Assembly: GCF_003046585.1 (NCBI RefSeq)
Contig: NZ_QAAE01000019.1
Location: 1-60,566 of the forward strand
From: Nitrosomonas aestuarii
Lineage (GTDB): Bacteria > Pseudomonadota > Gammaproteobacteria > Burkholderiales > Nitrosomonadaceae
Reading direction: 5' to 3'
Length of the DNA: 60,566 nucleotides
The notes under the pieces were generated by a model, which was not told the origin of the DNA, searched no databases, and saw only the letters and a program-made list of their open reading frames with translations. The position numbers and the translations under genes are program-made. Positions 49,865 to 60,566 of the stretch are shown in pieces (position 1 is the stretch's first letter; each line of letters begins with the position of its first letter).

Positions 49865-50527
49865 TTATTTTTTTATAACACCGGATAGTATGGGCACAAA
49901 ATTTACTTCTTCCAATACTGTTTCAATAAATCCCTGCGTATTTCTTTCAATGATACACAAGTTTTGTTTGCGGCTCCCTTTAGGGAATACTATACGACCA
50001 CCTAAAGCCAGTTGATTTAACAAAACGGGGGGAATATGTGCAGTCACCGCAGTTATAATAATACCGTCAAATGGGCCTGATTCGGACAATCCGAGCATAC
50101 CATCCGCATGTTTCAAGAAAATGTTTCGAATTTGTAATTTATGCAAACGAATACGTGTACGTGTCAATAACGGACCAATGCGCTCAATTGAGTAAACCTG
50201 GCGCGCAAGTTGTGCCAGTATAGCTGTTTGGTATCCGCAGCCCGTTCCAATTTCCAACACATTGCCCAGATTTGAATTGGCACGTAATAACTCACTCATA
50301 CGAGCAACAATCCAAGGACTGGAAATAGTTTGTCCGAAATTGATAGGCAGAGAAACATCCTCATAGGCACGGCTAGCCAATGCTTCTTCAATAAAAAGAT
50401 GACGCGGAATAGTGTTCATAACCGACAGAACAACTTCATCAGCTATTCCTTGATCACGCAATCGCTCAATCATACGCATGCGTGTGCGTTGCGAAGTCAT
50501 GCCAATTCCTGAAACATGAGTACTCAC
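49865..50527 (-). CDS. pcm: Protein-L-isoaspartate O-methyltransferase
   Basis: A 220-residue S-adenosylmethionine-dependent enzyme that repairs aged aspartate residues. It has PRHLFIEEALASRAYEDVSLPI, PWIVARMSELL and the cofactor motif VLEIGTGCGYQTAIL. Part of the usual surE-pcm-nlpD stress-survival group. The start with MTSQRTRMRM (eight residues on) is an alternative to the annotated one. Confidence 0.94.
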   Translation of the reverse strand: MSTHVSGIGMTSQRTRMRMIERLRDQGIADEVVLSVMNTIPRHLFIEEALASRAYEDVSLPINFGQTISSPWIVARMSELLRANSNLGNVLEIGTGCGYQTAILAQLARQVYSIERIGPLLTRTRIRLHKLQIRNIFLKHADGMLGLSESGPFDGIIITAVTAHIPPVLLNQLALGGRIVFPKGSRKQNLCIIERNTQGFIETVLEEVNFVPILSGVIKK

Positions 50528-50639
50528 AGCTTACTATCCATTCAATTTATGACCACTTCTAACGTTAAATGCGACTTCCAACTTCCTCTGATAAGTGAAG
50601 GTGCTTGACACCCCACTACCCTACCAAAATTTCAAGATG

Positions 50640-51383
50640 CTATTCTTTCAGCCACTTGGTAACGAATTCCATTTGATCAAACCGCGTTAAATCGATTTGT
50701 AATGGTGTAATCGAAACATGGTTAAACTGCACGGCATGAAAATCCGTTCCTTCTCCCGCGTCTTGCGCAGCTCCAGCCGCGCCTACCCAATACACCGTTT
50801 CACCGCGCGGACTTGAGGATTTTATTACAGGTTCAGCTTTGTGCCTGCGACCCAATCGAGTTACGCGAAAACCTTCTATCTGTGCATACTCGACGTCAGG
50901 TACATTAATATTCAGTAAGATAGGAATTTTTGATTGATTTCTATTGAAGCGTTTAACGAGGTCAACTACTACGCGCGCTGCTGACACGTAGTATCCATTC
51001 GATGCACTGGCCAAAGATACTGCCAAGGAAGGTACACCTAACAAAAACCCTTCTGTTGCCGCAGCCACTGTTCCAGAATAAATAGTATCATCACCCATAT
51101 TCGCGCCATGATTGATGCCCGAAACAACCATATCCGGCAACACATCAAGCATACCTGTTACAGCCAGATGAACACAATCAGTTGGTGTCCCGTTCACATA
51201 ATAAAAACCATTGTGTGAACGGTGCAGACTTAACGGACGATCAAGCGTTAAGGAATTACTTGAACCGCTTCTGTCGCGTTCAGGGGCTACGACAATAATT
51301 TCTGCAACACTTGCCAATGCTTCTGCCAAGCACGCAAGGCCCGGCGCAAAATATCCATCATCATTACTAAGTAAAATGCGCAT
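50640..51383 (-). CDS. surE: 5'-nucleotidase SurE
   Basis: A 247-residue nucleoside monophosphate phosphatase acting in stationary phase. The metal-binding signature [13 protein letters not shown] is at the N-terminus, followed by [21 protein letters not shown] and [23 protein letters not shown]. It is first in surE-pcm-nlpD; the 112-base gap before pcm could hold a second promoter. Confidence 0.96.
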   Translation of the reverse strand: MRILLSNDDGYFAPGLACLAEALASVAEIIVVAPERDRSGSSNSLTLDRPLSLHRSHNGFYYVNGTPTDCVHLAVTGMLDVLPDMVVSGINHGANMGDDTIYSGTVAAATEGFLLGVPSLAVSLASASNGYYVSAARVVVDLVKRFNRNQSKIPILLNINVPDVEYAQIEGFRVTRLGRRHKAEPVIKSSSPRGETVYWVGAAGAAQDAGEGTDFHAVQFNHVSITPLQIDLTRFDQMEFVTKWLKE

Positions 51384-51554
51384 TTTCTAAAATGCTTTCA
51401 AGTTAACAAGAGCGGAACCACAAAAAATACGCATCAATAAAATATAATTAAAAATAATCTGAAAAGCGCTCTGAATCAGTCAAAATAAGAAAGATCAATA
51501 GATCTTATCAATAGTGAACCATGTAAATTCATTTAAAACCAGTGATATATATCA

Positions 51555-51631
<77 letters not shown>

Positions 51632-51688
51632 TCAACTGGAGATTATAGCAAACAAGCCAAACATAAAAAACAGCAGATGCAATAACTA

Positions 51689-52078
51689 TTATGAAGTGGA
51701 ATGCAGAATAGACAAGATACTTTTAATTTCGCGTCGAACATAATTCACGTCAACTGAAGACTGTGATATTGAATCTTCTCCTGTTTCGTGAAAGGACCAC
51801 GAATGCGCTGCATTTTGTTCGAGACGGTTCCGAGCTCCATTAATTGTAAATCCCTGATCGTAAAGGAGTTCCCTGATTCTCCGAATTAATAAAACTTCCT
51901 GATGCTGATAGTACCGGCGGTTACCGCGACGCTTAACCGGCCTCAACTGAGTAAATTCTTGTTCCCAATAACGCAATACATGCGGCTTGACGCCACACAA
52001 TATACCCACTTCACCAATTGTAAAATAGCGTTTTGCTGGAATTGGTGGGAAGCTATTATTTATCTTCTTGTTTTCCAT
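51689..52078 (-). CDS. MerR family transcriptional regulator
   Basis: A small MerR regulator (~129 residues from ATG 52078; a TTG 15 bases earlier is the alternative). The winged-helix motif reads [24 protein letters not shown], then [27 protein letters not shown]. It has no cysteine-rich metal site. It overlaps the ihfA end by 23 bases and occupies the ihfA-merR-tRNA-Pro position conserved in Betaproteobacteria. Target unknown. Confidence 0.9.
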   Translation of the reverse strand: MENKKINNSFPPIPAKRYFTIGEVGILCGVKPHVLRYWEQEFTQLRPVKRRGNRRYYQHQEVLLIRRIRELLYDQGFTINGARNRLEQNAAHSWSFHETGEDSISQSSVDVNYVRREIKSILSILHSTS

Positions 52079-52364
52079 GGTAGTTTTGTTCAACCATGTT
52101 TTTTAGTTTCTGACTAGCATGAAACGTAACAACACGCCGGGCGGTGATCGGTATTTCCTCTCCTGTTTTAGGATTCCTTCCTGGCCGCTGCGGCTTTGTT
52201 CGCAAATGAAAATTCCCAAAGCCCGATAGCTTCACGCCTTCTCCCTTTTCAAGTGCTGCCCGAACTTCTTCGTAAAAAGACTCCACCATATCTTTGGCCT
52301 CACGTTTATTTAGTCCTACATTTTCAAATAACAAATCAGCTAGTTCAGCTTTTGTAAGAGCCAT
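52056..52364 (-). CDS. ihfA: Integration host factor subunit alpha
   Basis: A 102-residue DNA-bending protein that pairs with IhfB. It begins [23 protein letters not shown] and has the arm sequence [26 protein letters not shown], whose proline intercalates into DNA. It sits 246 bases after pheT, a gap in which I see no gene; the spacer may carry its own promoter. Confidence 0.95.
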   Translation of the reverse strand: MALTKAELADLLFENVGLNKREAKDMVESFYEEVRAALEKGEGVKLSGFGNFHLRTKPQRPGRNPKTGEEIPITARRVVTFHASQKLKNMVEQNYHGKQEDK

Positions 52365-52610
52365 ATTATTCTCCGCAAGTTATTAGATTAAAATTTTTAT
52401 TTTTTATAATGATAGTGCTTACTATGACTTACAATTATTGAAATTGATTTTTTATCCAAGCTCCACGTTATTTGTTATTTCAGCTTGTTCTTTTAACACA
52501 ACACCATAGGCCATTTTTCATATTATACCAATTACAATTAAAATGATTAATTAATACTGGCTTTATACTTCATTAGATCTCTGATTTTGTGTTATAAAAT
52601 CATAATAGTT

Positions 52611-54977
52611 TCAGTTCCTCAATATTGCGTCGAATTTTGTTGCCAGAACTTGAAGTAAATTGGCTATTATTATGTCAGCATCTTCATCAGTTAATGTTCT
52701 TCCCACATCTTGCAATATCACCCTGAATGCCAGGCTTTTTTTATTTTCACCAACGGACTTACCACGATAGATGTCAAACAATGCAATCTCAGTTACAACT
52801 GCAGGTTTTTTTTCATACAAACTAGATATGATTGACTGTACATTAATCTGATTGTCAACAACCACTGCAATGTCCCGTCTTACAGGTGGAAATTTGGCCG
52901 TTTCCTTTACTTGCATTAATTGCATTGGCAATAAGCTGTCCAGTATCAACTCAAACAATATCACTGGCTTCGCAATATCATATTTTTTCTGCCAGTGTGG
53001 ATGTAATTCTCCTAACCACCCAACAGGTTTGGCACCCATCATAACCTGAGCAGATTTACCCGGATGAAAAGCCGGATGAGAAATTGCTTGAAATTCTACT
53101 TCTTTTGAGCGATAAAGCACTTCTATATCAGATTTTACATCATAAAAATCTATCGTGCGTGATGGTTCTCCCCATTGCTCAATATGCACATCACCATATC
53201 CAAGTCCCGCCAACCTTTCAATCTGCTGACAGTGGCCGGTCGAGTTTCTTTCAAAGCAACAACCCATTTCAAACAAACGCACCCGGTCCTGCTTGCGATT
53301 TAAATTAAACTGTAGATTCGCTATAAGCCCGCCTAGCAAACTACTGCGCATAACATTCAGATTACTTGCAATAGGGTTTTTTAACGCAATTGGATCCTTA
53401 TTCTGAATCAGATCAGTTTCCCAAACTTTATCAACAAAAGCATAATTAACTACTTCCTGATAATCGCGCATTACAAGCATTTGTTTTATCTGTGCAGGCA
53501 CACGTAGCGATTCAGGCGCAGCAAGCATAGTCAATCCAGCTGACGGCAATTGTGCAGCAATTTCATCGTAGCCATGAATTCTGGCCAATTCTTCAATAAA
53601 GTCTTCTTCGATAGCAAGATCAAAACGATAACTTGGGGGTATAACAGTAAACACATCGTCAGTTTCCGAGTAATCAAACTGCTGGCGCGTAAAATATTCA
53701 GAAATCTGATCTCTATCCAGAGTAATTCCTAATACCCGTTGTACTCGACTGGTTCGGACTGAAACTGAACGACGCTGTGGTAACTGATGCCTTATTTCAT
53801 TTATTGGGCCAGCTTTTCCGCCACAAATGGACTTTATCAATGCTGTTGCGTGTTCCAGTACACTGTGCGTTGCTGCAAAGTCCACGCCCCGTTCAAATCG
53901 ATAAGCAGAATCAGAACTAAACCCAAGGAGAAAAGATTTACCTGAAATCACATCTGGATCAAAAAAAGCGCATTCCAAAAAAATATCAACCGTTCCTTCT
54001 GCTACACCAGTACTGGAACCCCCCATAATACCAGCAAGCGCCAGCGGCTTTCGATCATCAGATATCAATAACATATCGGAAGTCAATTCTACTCGATTCT
54101 CATTAAGCAATTGTATTGTTTCATCAATCTTTGCGTAGCGTACATGAATGTGGCCATCAAGCTTTGCCAGATCAAAAGCATGCATCGGCTGTCCGGTTTC
54201 CAGTAACACATAATTGGTAATATCCACCACTGCATTAATTGAACGCAAGCCACTACGTTCCAACCGCTGCTCCATCCACAATGGCGTTTCCACATTCGAT
54301 TTAATACCGCGAATGATTCGACCACAATATAAGGGACATGCCTTCGATGCATGAATATTTATATCGAGCCTGTCTTCTATTTCCTCTTGTACAGGTTCAA
54401 TCCTTAAAGGAGTGAGTTTTGTATTGGTAACTGCAGATATTTCACGCGCTACACCATAAACGCCCAAACAATCCGCTCTGTTCGGCGTAAGGCTTAATGT
54501 AAAGACGTTGTCATCCAATGCAAAATATTTACGAAAATCTTGACCCACTGGCGCTGTTTCAGGCAATAGTAGTAATCCAGCAGCATCTTCACTGATACCG
54601 AGTTCACGCGCAGAACAAAGCATGCCGAATGATTCAATACCACGCAATTTTGTTTTTTTAATTACGATACCTGACAACTGCGAACCTACTAATGCACATG
54701 GTACTTTAATGCCGACTTGAACATTTGGTGCACCGCAAACAATTTGCAATGGGTTTTCTGCCAGCTCACCAGCATTAACCAAGCAAACGCTCAAACGATC
54801 TGCATCAGGATGTCTTTCTACGCTCAACACCTCGGCAACAACAACTCTTTCAAATGGTATCGAAATAGATTCGACATTTTCGACTTCTATACCGGCCATG
54901 GTTAAAATATGTGCGAGTTCGTTACTTGAACAGCTTGGATTAACAAAAGTGCGCAACCAGTTTTCTGAAAATTTCAT
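52611..54977 (-). CDS. pheT: Phenylalanyl-tRNA synthetase beta subunit
   Basis: The 788-residue beta chain of the phenylalanyl-tRNA synthetase. It has the N-terminal tRNA-binding OB domain (VVAEVLSVERHPDADRLSVC), B3/B4 editing region (LTPNRADCLGVYGVAREISA), and a C-terminal RNA-binding domain starting near FPPVRRDIAVVVD. Length is normal for bacteria. It follows pheS by 29 bases. Confidence 0.97.
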   Translation of the reverse strand: MKFSENWLRTFVNPSCSSNELAHILTMAGIEVENVESISIPFERVVVAEVLSVERHPDADRLSVCLVNAGELAENPLQIVCGAPNVQVGIKVPCALVGSQLSGIVIKKTKLRGIESFGMLCSARELGISEDAAGLLLLPETAPVGQDFRKYFALDDNVFTLSLTPNRADCLGVYGVAREISAVTNTKLTPLRIEPVQEEIEDRLDINIHASKACPLYCGRIIRGIKSNVETPLWMEQRLERSGLRSINAVVDITNYVLLETGQPMHAFDLAKLDGHIHVRYAKIDETIQLLNENRVELTSDMLLISDDRKPLALAGIMGGSSTGVAEGTVDIFLECAFFDPDVISGKSFLLGFSSDSAYRFERGVDFAATHSVLEHATALIKSICGGKAGPINEIRHQLPQRRSVSVRTSRVQRVLGITLDRDQISEYFTRQQFDYSETDDVFTVIPPSYRFDLAIEEDFIEELARIHGYDEIAAQLPSAGLTMLAAPESLRVPAQIKQMLVMRDYQEVVNYAFVDKVWETDLIQNKDPIALKNPIASNLNVMRSSLLGGLIANLQFNLNRKQDRVRLFEMGCCFERNSTGHCQQIERLAGLGYGDVHIEQWGEPSRTIDFYDVKSDIEVLYRSKEVEFQAISHPAFHPGKSAQVMMGAKPVGWLGELHPHWQKKYDIAKPVILFELILDSLLPMQLMQVKETAKFPPVRRDIAVVVDNQINVQSIISSLYEKKPAVVTEIALFDIYRGKSVGENKKSLAFRVILQDVGRTLTDEDADIIIANLLQVLATKFDAILRN

Positions 54978-55006
54978 GAGAATGTATGATTAATATTCAG
55001 GTTAAA

Positions 55007-56044
<1,038 letters not shown>

Positions 56045-56075
56045 TTAATTTCAGTAAAAATATTTTACTTAACAA

Positions 56076-56111
56076 CAAAAAGGGAGGTATGGGCTACAAC
56101 CCAACCTCCCT
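56076..56111 (-). terminator. Strong intrinsic terminator between rplT and pheS
   Basis: AGGGAGGT (56081-56088) pairs with ACCTCCCT (56104-56111), and inner TGGG/CCCA extends the stem. On the minus strand it is followed by TTTTTG. It lies 20 bases after the rplT stop and 55 before pheS, so it ends or attenuates the thrS-rplT transcript; pheS must then be read by readthrough or its own start. Confidence 0.8.
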
Positions 56112-56131
56112 GTACACATGATTTCAGTCAG

Positions 56132-56491
56132 TTAAGCTGCCAAACTGGCTTTAGCCTGTTCAGCAATTTTTCCAAAAGCAGTTTTATCAAATACAGCCAG
56201 ATCAGCCAAAACTTTTCTATCGATTTCGATACTTGCTTTCTTCAAGCCATTCATGAATACACTGTAAGATAATCCACATTCACGTGCAGCAGCGTTAATA
56301 CGTGTAATCCATAGAGCTCTAAACTGACGTTTTCGCTGACGTCTGTCTCTATATGCATACTGCCCTGCTTTCATAACCGCTTGCTTGGCAATACGGTATA
56401 CATTTTTGCGGCGCCCCCGATAACCCTTGGCTAAATTCAGTATCTTTTTGTGTCGCGCATGTGCCGTTACGCCACGTTTTACTCTAGGCAT
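56132..56491 (-). CDS. rplT: 50S ribosomal protein L20
   Basis: A 119-residue L20, an early assembly protein that binds 23S rRNA and in known cases controls the rpmI-rplT message. It begins [20 protein letters not shown] and has [20 protein letters not shown]. It is 11 bases after rpmI. Confidence 0.98.
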   Translation of the reverse strand: MPRVKRGVTAHARHKKILNLAKGYRGRRKNVYRIAKQAVMKAGQYAYRDRRQRKRQFRALWITRINAAARECGLSYSVFMNGLKKASIEIDRKVLADLAVFDKTAFGKIAEQAKASLAA

Positions 56492-56502
56492 TATTATCTC
56501 CT

Positions 56503-56700
56503 TTAAGCATATGGCAACATCGAATGAACCGCCGCCGCATCACTTGGATGAACCGTCACTATCCCTCTTAACTGGCGCTTATTTTTAGTTGTTTTTTTTG
56601 TTAAAATATGGCGCTTGAAGGCTTTTGCGCGTTTGATGCTACCATTTGCGCGTACTCTAAAGCGTTTCGCTGCTCCACTTTTAGTTTTCATTTTAGGCAT
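56503..56700 (-). CDS. rpmI: 50S ribosomal protein L35
   Basis: A 65-residue basic L35. It begins [15 protein letters not shown] and has [24 protein letters not shown] precedes its ATG. The 158-base gap upstream to infC includes a hairpin that may adjust expression between the two genes. Confidence 0.97.
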   Translation of the reverse strand: MPKMKTKSGAAKRFRVRANGSIKRAKAFKRHILTKKTTKNKRQLRGIVTVHPSDAAAVHSMLPYA

Positions 56701-56837
56701 TTAACTCTCCTTTTTAATATGACTCAGGGTGTTTCTATAACAGAAATCTTCTTAAAAACCCAGGTTCACTTGTTTACTACTGCATGATGTTTGTATAAGT
56801 GATACATTTTACTTTGTTTTTTGCCAAAGCCGACAGT

Positions 56838-56867
56838 AAAAAACATCTCAAAAAATGGCTAAGATGT
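56838..56867 (-). terminator. Leaky terminator-like hairpin overlapping the infC stop
   Basis: ACATCT (56843-56848) and AGATGT (56862-56867) form a six-base stem with a 13-base loop, followed on the minus strand by five or six T. The stem covers the infC TAG. It is weak and rpmI lies downstream, so partial termination is most likely. Confidence 0.4.
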
Positions 56868-57431
56868 GGTTGTGGATCCACTTTCTGTTGCTTTTGTTTT
56901 TCCCGGTTTTATATCTTTTTTCTTAGGCGACAACACCATCACCATTTGACGGCCCTCCATCTTTGGAAATTGCTCAACCACAGCTTGCGATTCGAGATCA
57001 TCCCGTACACGTTCAAGCAATCGGACTCCAAATTCTTGGTGGGCCATTTCACGACCGCGAAAGCGTAATGTAACTTTAACCTTATCTCCATCATCCAAGA
57101 AATGAGTCAAGTTACGCAACTTAATACGATAATCACCTTCATCCGTATTCGGTCTGAACTTGATTTCTTTAATTTGAACCTGCTTTTGTTTCAGCTTAGC
57201 ATCATGCTTTCGTTTGCTTTCTTGATAGCGGAACTTACCATAATCCATTAATCGGCATACAGGCGGTTGCGCAGTAGGTGCTATCTCGACTAAGTCTACA
57301 CCTGCCTCTTCAGCCAATTCACTTGCCTGGGCAAGTTTAACTATGCCTATTTGTTCTCCATCAACACCGATTAAGCGTACCTCTGGCACATCTATTTCAT
57401 CATTAATGCGCGCTGTTTTCTCTTGTGCTAT
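56859..57431 (-). CDS. infC: Translation initiation factor IF-3, probable ATA start
   Basis: IF-3, which keeps the ribosome subunits apart and checks the start codon. The frame is open upstream of the first GTG (57389): the protein reads [20 protein letters not shown] from an ATA at 57431, seven bases after GGAG (57439-57442). An ATT six bases earlier is too close to that site. Starting at GTG would lose the conserved ARIN segment. In other bacteria infC uses ATT or other rare starts, giving self-control of its translation. It is 23 bases after thrS. Confidence 0.88.
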   Translation of the reverse strand: MAQEKTARINDEIDVPEVRLIGVDGEQIGIVKLAQASELAEEAGVDLVEIAPTAQPPVCRLMDYGKFRYQESKRKHDAKLKQKQVQIKEIKFRPNTDEGDYRIKLRNLTHFLDDGDKVKVTLRFRGREMAHQEFGVRLLERVRDDLESQAVVEQFPKMEGRQMVMVLSPKKKDIKPGKTKATESGSTTTS

Positions 57432-57454
57432 GGCAATTCTCCAAATAAAAAATA

Positions 57455-59362
57455 TTATACCTTTAAAGCTACTTCTTCTTTAAGGTGCTCAACCAGTTTC
57501 AACAAAGTCATTTGACCTAAATCTTGTCCTGCACGATTTCGAACTGAAACTTGACTCGTACTCACTTCCGCATCACCCACAATTATCTGGTAAGGAAGCT
57601 TCTGCATACTATGCTCACGAATTTTATAGGTTATTTTCTCATTTCTCAAGTCTTGGCTAACTCTAAAACCATAACGATTCAGCTCATCGGTTATTTTTTT
57701 TGCATAATTTATCTGTCCCTTCGATATATTTAATACAACAGCCTGCACTGGCGCCAACCACAATGGGAATGCGCCCGCGTAATTTTCGATTAATATACCT
57801 ATAAAACGTTCAAACGATCCTAAAATCGCTCTATGTAGCATTACGGGCACTTGCCTTGAGTTATCCTCAGCCACATATTCGGCGCCCAGTCGTTCAGGCA
57901 TAGAAAAATCTAACTGTAATGTACCACATTGCCAAATACGACCAATGCAATCTTTTAATGAGAATTCTATTTTAGGTCCATAAAACGCCCCTTCACCTGG
58001 CTGAAGTTCCCATTCAAGTTTTGCCTCTTTCAAAGCTGCTTCTAATGCGGCCTCTGACTTATCCCATTGTGCATCTGTCCCTACACGTTTGGCCGGTCTT
58101 GTCGATAATTTCACCAGAAGCTCTTTAAATCCAAAGTCGTCATACACCCGTTTTAACAAGTTTATGAATTTAACAACTTCTTCTTGGGTTTGGTTTTCGG
58201 TACAAAAAATATGTGCATCATCCTGAGTAAATGCACGAACACGCATAATCCCATGCAAAGCACCTGAGGCTTCATTACGATGGCATGAGCCAAACTCTGC
58301 CAGTCTGATTGGCAAATCGCGATAGCTTCTCAGTCCCTGTTTAAATACTTGAACATGACCGGGACAATTCATTGGTTTTATTGCAAAACTACGTTCATCC
58401 GCATCAGTTACAAACATATTTTCGCGAAAATTATCCCAGTGCCCGGATTGTTTCCACAGCTCTTTATCAATTATCTGTGGCGTGCGTATTTCCAAATACG
58501 CATTACTATTTTGTATTTTCCGCATATATTGCTCAATTTGCTGCCAGAGCGTCCAGCCTTTAGAATGCCAGAATACCATTCCAGGGGCTTCTTCCTGGGT
58601 ATGAAATAAATCTAATTGCTTACCGATTTTGCGATGATCTCTCTTTTCCGCTTCTTCAAGTCTATTCAGGTAATGTTTTTGATCATCTTTTTTCGACCAT
58701 GCGGTTCCATAAATTCTTTGCAACATTTCATTGTTGGAATTACCGCGCCAATAAGCCCCGGCAACTTTCATCAATTTAAAAACCTTTAATTTAGAAGTTG
58801 TGGGTACATGCGGACCTCGGCACAAATCGGTAAAATTACCTTGAGAATAGAGTGACAGTTCTTCATCACCCGGAATAGATTCAATAATCTGCGCCTTATA
58901 ATATTCGCCTTGTTGTTTAAAAAAATTAATCGCCTCAGATCGATCATAAATCTTTCGCTCTATCTTAATGTTCCGCTTACTAATCTCCAGCATTCTTTTT
59001 TCAATGGCTTCAAGATCCTCTGGAGTAAAAGGCCGTGTATAGGAAAAATCATAATAAAAGCCATCTTCTATCACAGGGCCAATTGTGACCTGCGCTTCTG
59101 GAAACAACTCCTTAACTGCATGTGCCAACAAGTGCGCACTTGAATGTCGTATAATTTCCAATCCTTCAGAGTCATTTTCTGTAATGATCTCTAGCTCGCT
59201 ATCCCTGTCTATCAAGCTGTCAACGTCAACTAATTTACCATTGACCTTACCAGCTAATGCGGCTCGCGCTAGCCCAGGACCTATTGAAGAAGCAACATCA
59301 AGAACGGTTACAGGTTGATCAAAAACCCGTTCCGAGCCATCCGGCAATCGAATTACTGTCAC
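57455..59362 (-). CDS. thrS: Threonyl-tRNA synthetase
   Basis: A 635-residue class II synthetase: an N-terminal TGS domain (residues ~1-60), the editing domain with [17 protein letters not shown], the catalytic core with [46 protein letters not shown] and [16 protein letters not shown], and a C-terminal anticodon-binding domain. Length is typical. It heads the thrS-infC-rpmI-rplT-pheS-pheT-ihfA-merR group. Confidence 0.98.
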   Translation of the reverse strand: MTVIRLPDGSERVFDQPVTVLDVASSIGPGLARAALAGKVNGKLVDVDSLIDRDSELEIITENDSEGLEIIRHSSAHLLAHAVKELFPEAQVTIGPVIEDGFYYDFSYTRPFTPEDLEAIEKRMLEISKRNIKIERKIYDRSEAINFFKQQGEYYKAQIIESIPGDEELSLYSQGNFTDLCRGPHVPTTSKLKVFKLMKVAGAYWRGNSNNEMLQRIYGTAWSKKDDQKHYLNRLEEAEKRDHRKIGKQLDLFHTQEEAPGMVFWHSKGWTLWQQIEQYMRKIQNSNAYLEIRTPQIIDKELWKQSGHWDNFRENMFVTDADERSFAIKPMNCPGHVQVFKQGLRSYRDLPIRLAEFGSCHRNEASGALHGIMRVRAFTQDDAHIFCTENQTQEEVVKFINLLKRVYDDFGFKELLVKLSTRPAKRVGTDAQWDKSEAALEAALKEAKLEWELQPGEGAFYGPKIEFSLKDCIGRIWQCGTLQLDFSMPERLGAEYVAEDNSRQVPVMLHRAILGSFERFIGILIENYAGAFPLWLAPVQAVVLNISKGQINYAKKITDELNRYGFRVSQDLRNEKITYKIREHSMQKLPYQIIVGDAEVSTSQVSVRNRAGQDLGQMTLLKLVEHLKEEVALKV

Positions 59363-59428
59363 GAACTTTCCTTAATTTAAATAGCCATGAATTATAATGT
59401 CAAATCGGGCACACAAAATAACAAAAAT

Positions 59429-60184
59429 TTAATTTGCAATGGTAGTTTTATACCAATAATTAAGCTTCTGCAACCCCATCAATAATTTAGGTGCAAAACC
59501 AATTGCAACTGCATCAACCAGACAATACCATGCTGCAACCCCACTAGGTGGATTTCCTTGTGTCCAATCAAATACAGGTTCAATTGCAGCCCATTTCCAA
59601 GTGCCTGCAGCTGTACCAATTATCTCAAGCCAAGTACATATAAAAAAAGCGCCCAGATATACTAGTGGTGATCGACCCTTAAGAACACAAATCACAAAAA
59701 TAACAAACAAGAATGCACCAACCTGATCACCTTGCTCAGGAATTCCACTAATACCCCATAGGGACCACAGCCCACCTGTAATAAACACAAAAATAGCAAT
59801 TTTTCTCGCATACATTTGAAAAAAACCAGAACGTGCCAAGGCAACAGCTGTTAAATAAACCATACCATGTCCTGGAGGTACATAGTGCGGAACATTTTCA
59901 AAGCGGTAGGTATACCCTTCCATGTAAATCGAAGCAAAATGCTCTCCCGCGGTAGCAAAGGCTACAGCAATAAAAACCTGCATTCTTACTTCTTTATTCT
60001 CCCCAATTAATAAACCCAGCAAAAAAATCCAAGCTATTACCCCAAGAATATTTTGCATCGTTAAGCTTGCACTACCATCTATAACTAAGCTGACTCCAAC
60101 ACAAAAAAAGGTAAATCCAGCGATAAAGTAATCACGGCTCCGATGCGGGTAGGCAACGCCTTGTTGTGGTAAATGTTGCAACAT
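59429..60184 (-). CDS. Polytopic membrane protein of unknown function
   Basis: A 251-residue integral membrane protein with about seven or eight hydrophobic segments. Polar loops include GEHFASIYMEGYTYRFENVPHYVPPGHG and EPVFDWTQGNPPSGVAAWYCLVDA. The HYVPPGHG loop and acidic residues may bind a ligand, but I do not recognise the family. It lies downstream of the acidic-tail gene, past a terminator, so it likely has its own start of transcription at 60185-60204. Confidence 0.8.
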   Translation of the reverse strand: MLQHLPQQGVAYPHRSRDYFIAGFTFFCVGVSLVIDGSASLTMQNILGVIAWIFLLGLLIGENKEVRMQVFIAVAFATAGEHFASIYMEGYTYRFENVPHYVPPGHGMVYLTAVALARSGFFQMYARKIAIFVFITGGLWSLWGISGIPEQGDQVGAFLFVIFVICVLKGRSPLVYLGAFFICTWLEIIGTAAGTWKWAAIEPVFDWTQGNPPSGVAAWYCLVDAVAIGFAPKLLMGLQKLNYWYKTTIAN

Positions 60185-60204
60185 GTCAAGTCTCTATGTT
60201 AAAC

Positions 60205-60226
60205 AAAAAACCCGCCAGCGGCGGGT
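60205..60226 (-). terminator. Intrinsic terminator after the acidic-tail gene
   Basis: CCCGCC (60211-60216) and GGCGGG (60220-60225) form a GC stem with a three-base loop, extended by an A-T pair. On the minus strand it is followed by TTTTTT. It lies 218 bases after the stop of the right-edge gene; nothing else is visible in that 60227-60443 gap. Confidence 0.85.
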
Positions 60227-60443
60227 CATAAAAATTAAAAATAAAACTACATTTCAATTTTGTATCGCTAATGGCTGCCAGACCAAGCTGGCAGCCTATG
60301 ATGCAATATCAGCGCTGTAAAAAACTAAAAAGCCCGAAATTAACACTTAATTAATGCGATCGTTTGCAATCTTTTCTTATTAAAGTACAACCCGTCGAAT
60401 AATCACTTCGATTATCCCATTTAAACTGAATCTTGCGATAAAT

Positions 60444-60566
60444 TTAATAATCGTCGTCATCGTCGTCATCGTCGTCGTCCTCATTATCCCAGTCGTCCCA
60501 GTCGTCAGCCTTTAATACCAGCTTACCCTCAGCACGACTCGCATCAAGGTCAGTCATCGGCGCTTC
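60444..60566 (-). CDS. C-terminus of a protein with a poly-aspartate tail (cut by window edge)
   Basis: The last ~40 codons of a gene that continues to the right. The visible part ends EGKLVLKADDWDDWDNE, then ten Asp and Tyr. The Asp run is coded by GAC and GAT triplets in near-repeat order. Such a tail could bind cations or be a weakly folded end. The identity cannot be told from this fragment. Confidence 0.8.
   Translation of the reverse strand, partial: EAPMTDLDASRAEGKLVLKADDWDDWDNEDDDDDDDDDDY

Noticed and set aside
56064..56111. A 15-residue ORF overlapping the rplT-pheS hairpin, considered as a PheM-like leader
   Set aside because: It contains only one phenylalanine codon and no Phe run, and no alternative anti-terminator stem was found.

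Overview
This window looks like chromosome from an ammonia-oxidising betaproteobacterium of the Nitrosomonas group. The left edge carries the first ~53 codons of an amoC (ammonia monooxygenase subunit C). A phosphoribulokinase gene points to Calvin-cycle autotrophy, and the housekeeping gene orders (purE-purK-purC, surE-pcm-nlpD, thrS-infC-rpmI-rplT-pheST-ihfA-merR-tRNA-Pro) and flhDC are typical of Beta/Gammaproteobacteria. I see no phage, insertion sequence, CRISPR array or rRNA. The species-level assignment is an inference from the amoC N-terminus.

Layout, left to right. 1-7.2 kb (minus strand): amoC start with a sigma70-like promoter, then fdxA-addB-addA, a ferredoxin plus an AddAB-type helicase-nuclease pair. 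7.4-10 kb (minus): purE-purK-purC. 10.1-14.6 kb (plus): an orphan exbD, sodB, short-form hisG, hisD, a SpoU rRNA methyltransferase and a small exported NrfJ-like protein. 14.6-18 kb: uvrB (minus) and an aspartate-type aminotransferase (plus). 18-21 kb (minus): the flagellar master regulator flhDC and a REC-GGDEF-EAL protein whose three domains all lack key catalytic residues. 21-31 kb: putA and 5-oxoprolinase (minus), both glutamate-yielding, then a penicillin-acylase-family hydrolase (plus) that appears to be translationally coupled to a tiny upstream ORF, and two overlapping small minus-strand ORFs that may be one broken gene.

31-41 kb: an ornithine/lysine decarboxylase with a promoter and a 21-residue leader ORF, thyA-folA, an M17 aminopeptidase, an intact HD-GYP phosphodiesterase, acetyl-CoA synthetase and a metallo-beta-lactamase-fold hydrolase. 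41-44.3 kb (minus): uvrD and prkB. 44.5-46.7 kb (plus): a tandemly duplicated two-gene cassette, each copy encoding a small exported protein with a YYPY-KQCP-GW C-terminal motif followed by a glycine-zipper lipoprotein. 47-48.7 kb: a membrane-anchored protein of unknown function, a TIGR04073-type exosortase-associated protein and a YgfX-like membrane protein. 48.8-51.4 kb (minus): surE-pcm-nlpD. 51.5-59.4 kb (minus): the translation operon ending in tRNA-Pro(GGG), with infC apparently starting at a rare ATA codon. 59.4-60.6 kb (minus): an unknown polytopic membrane protein and, separated by a clear terminator, the C-terminus of a protein with a ten-Asp tail.

The most notable observations are the duplicated cassette, the degenerate c-di-GMP protein beside flhDC together with an RcsB-box-like palindrome upstream of flhD, and the two tiny upstream ORFs with real translation signals. 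None of these is proven to be a new system from sequence alone.
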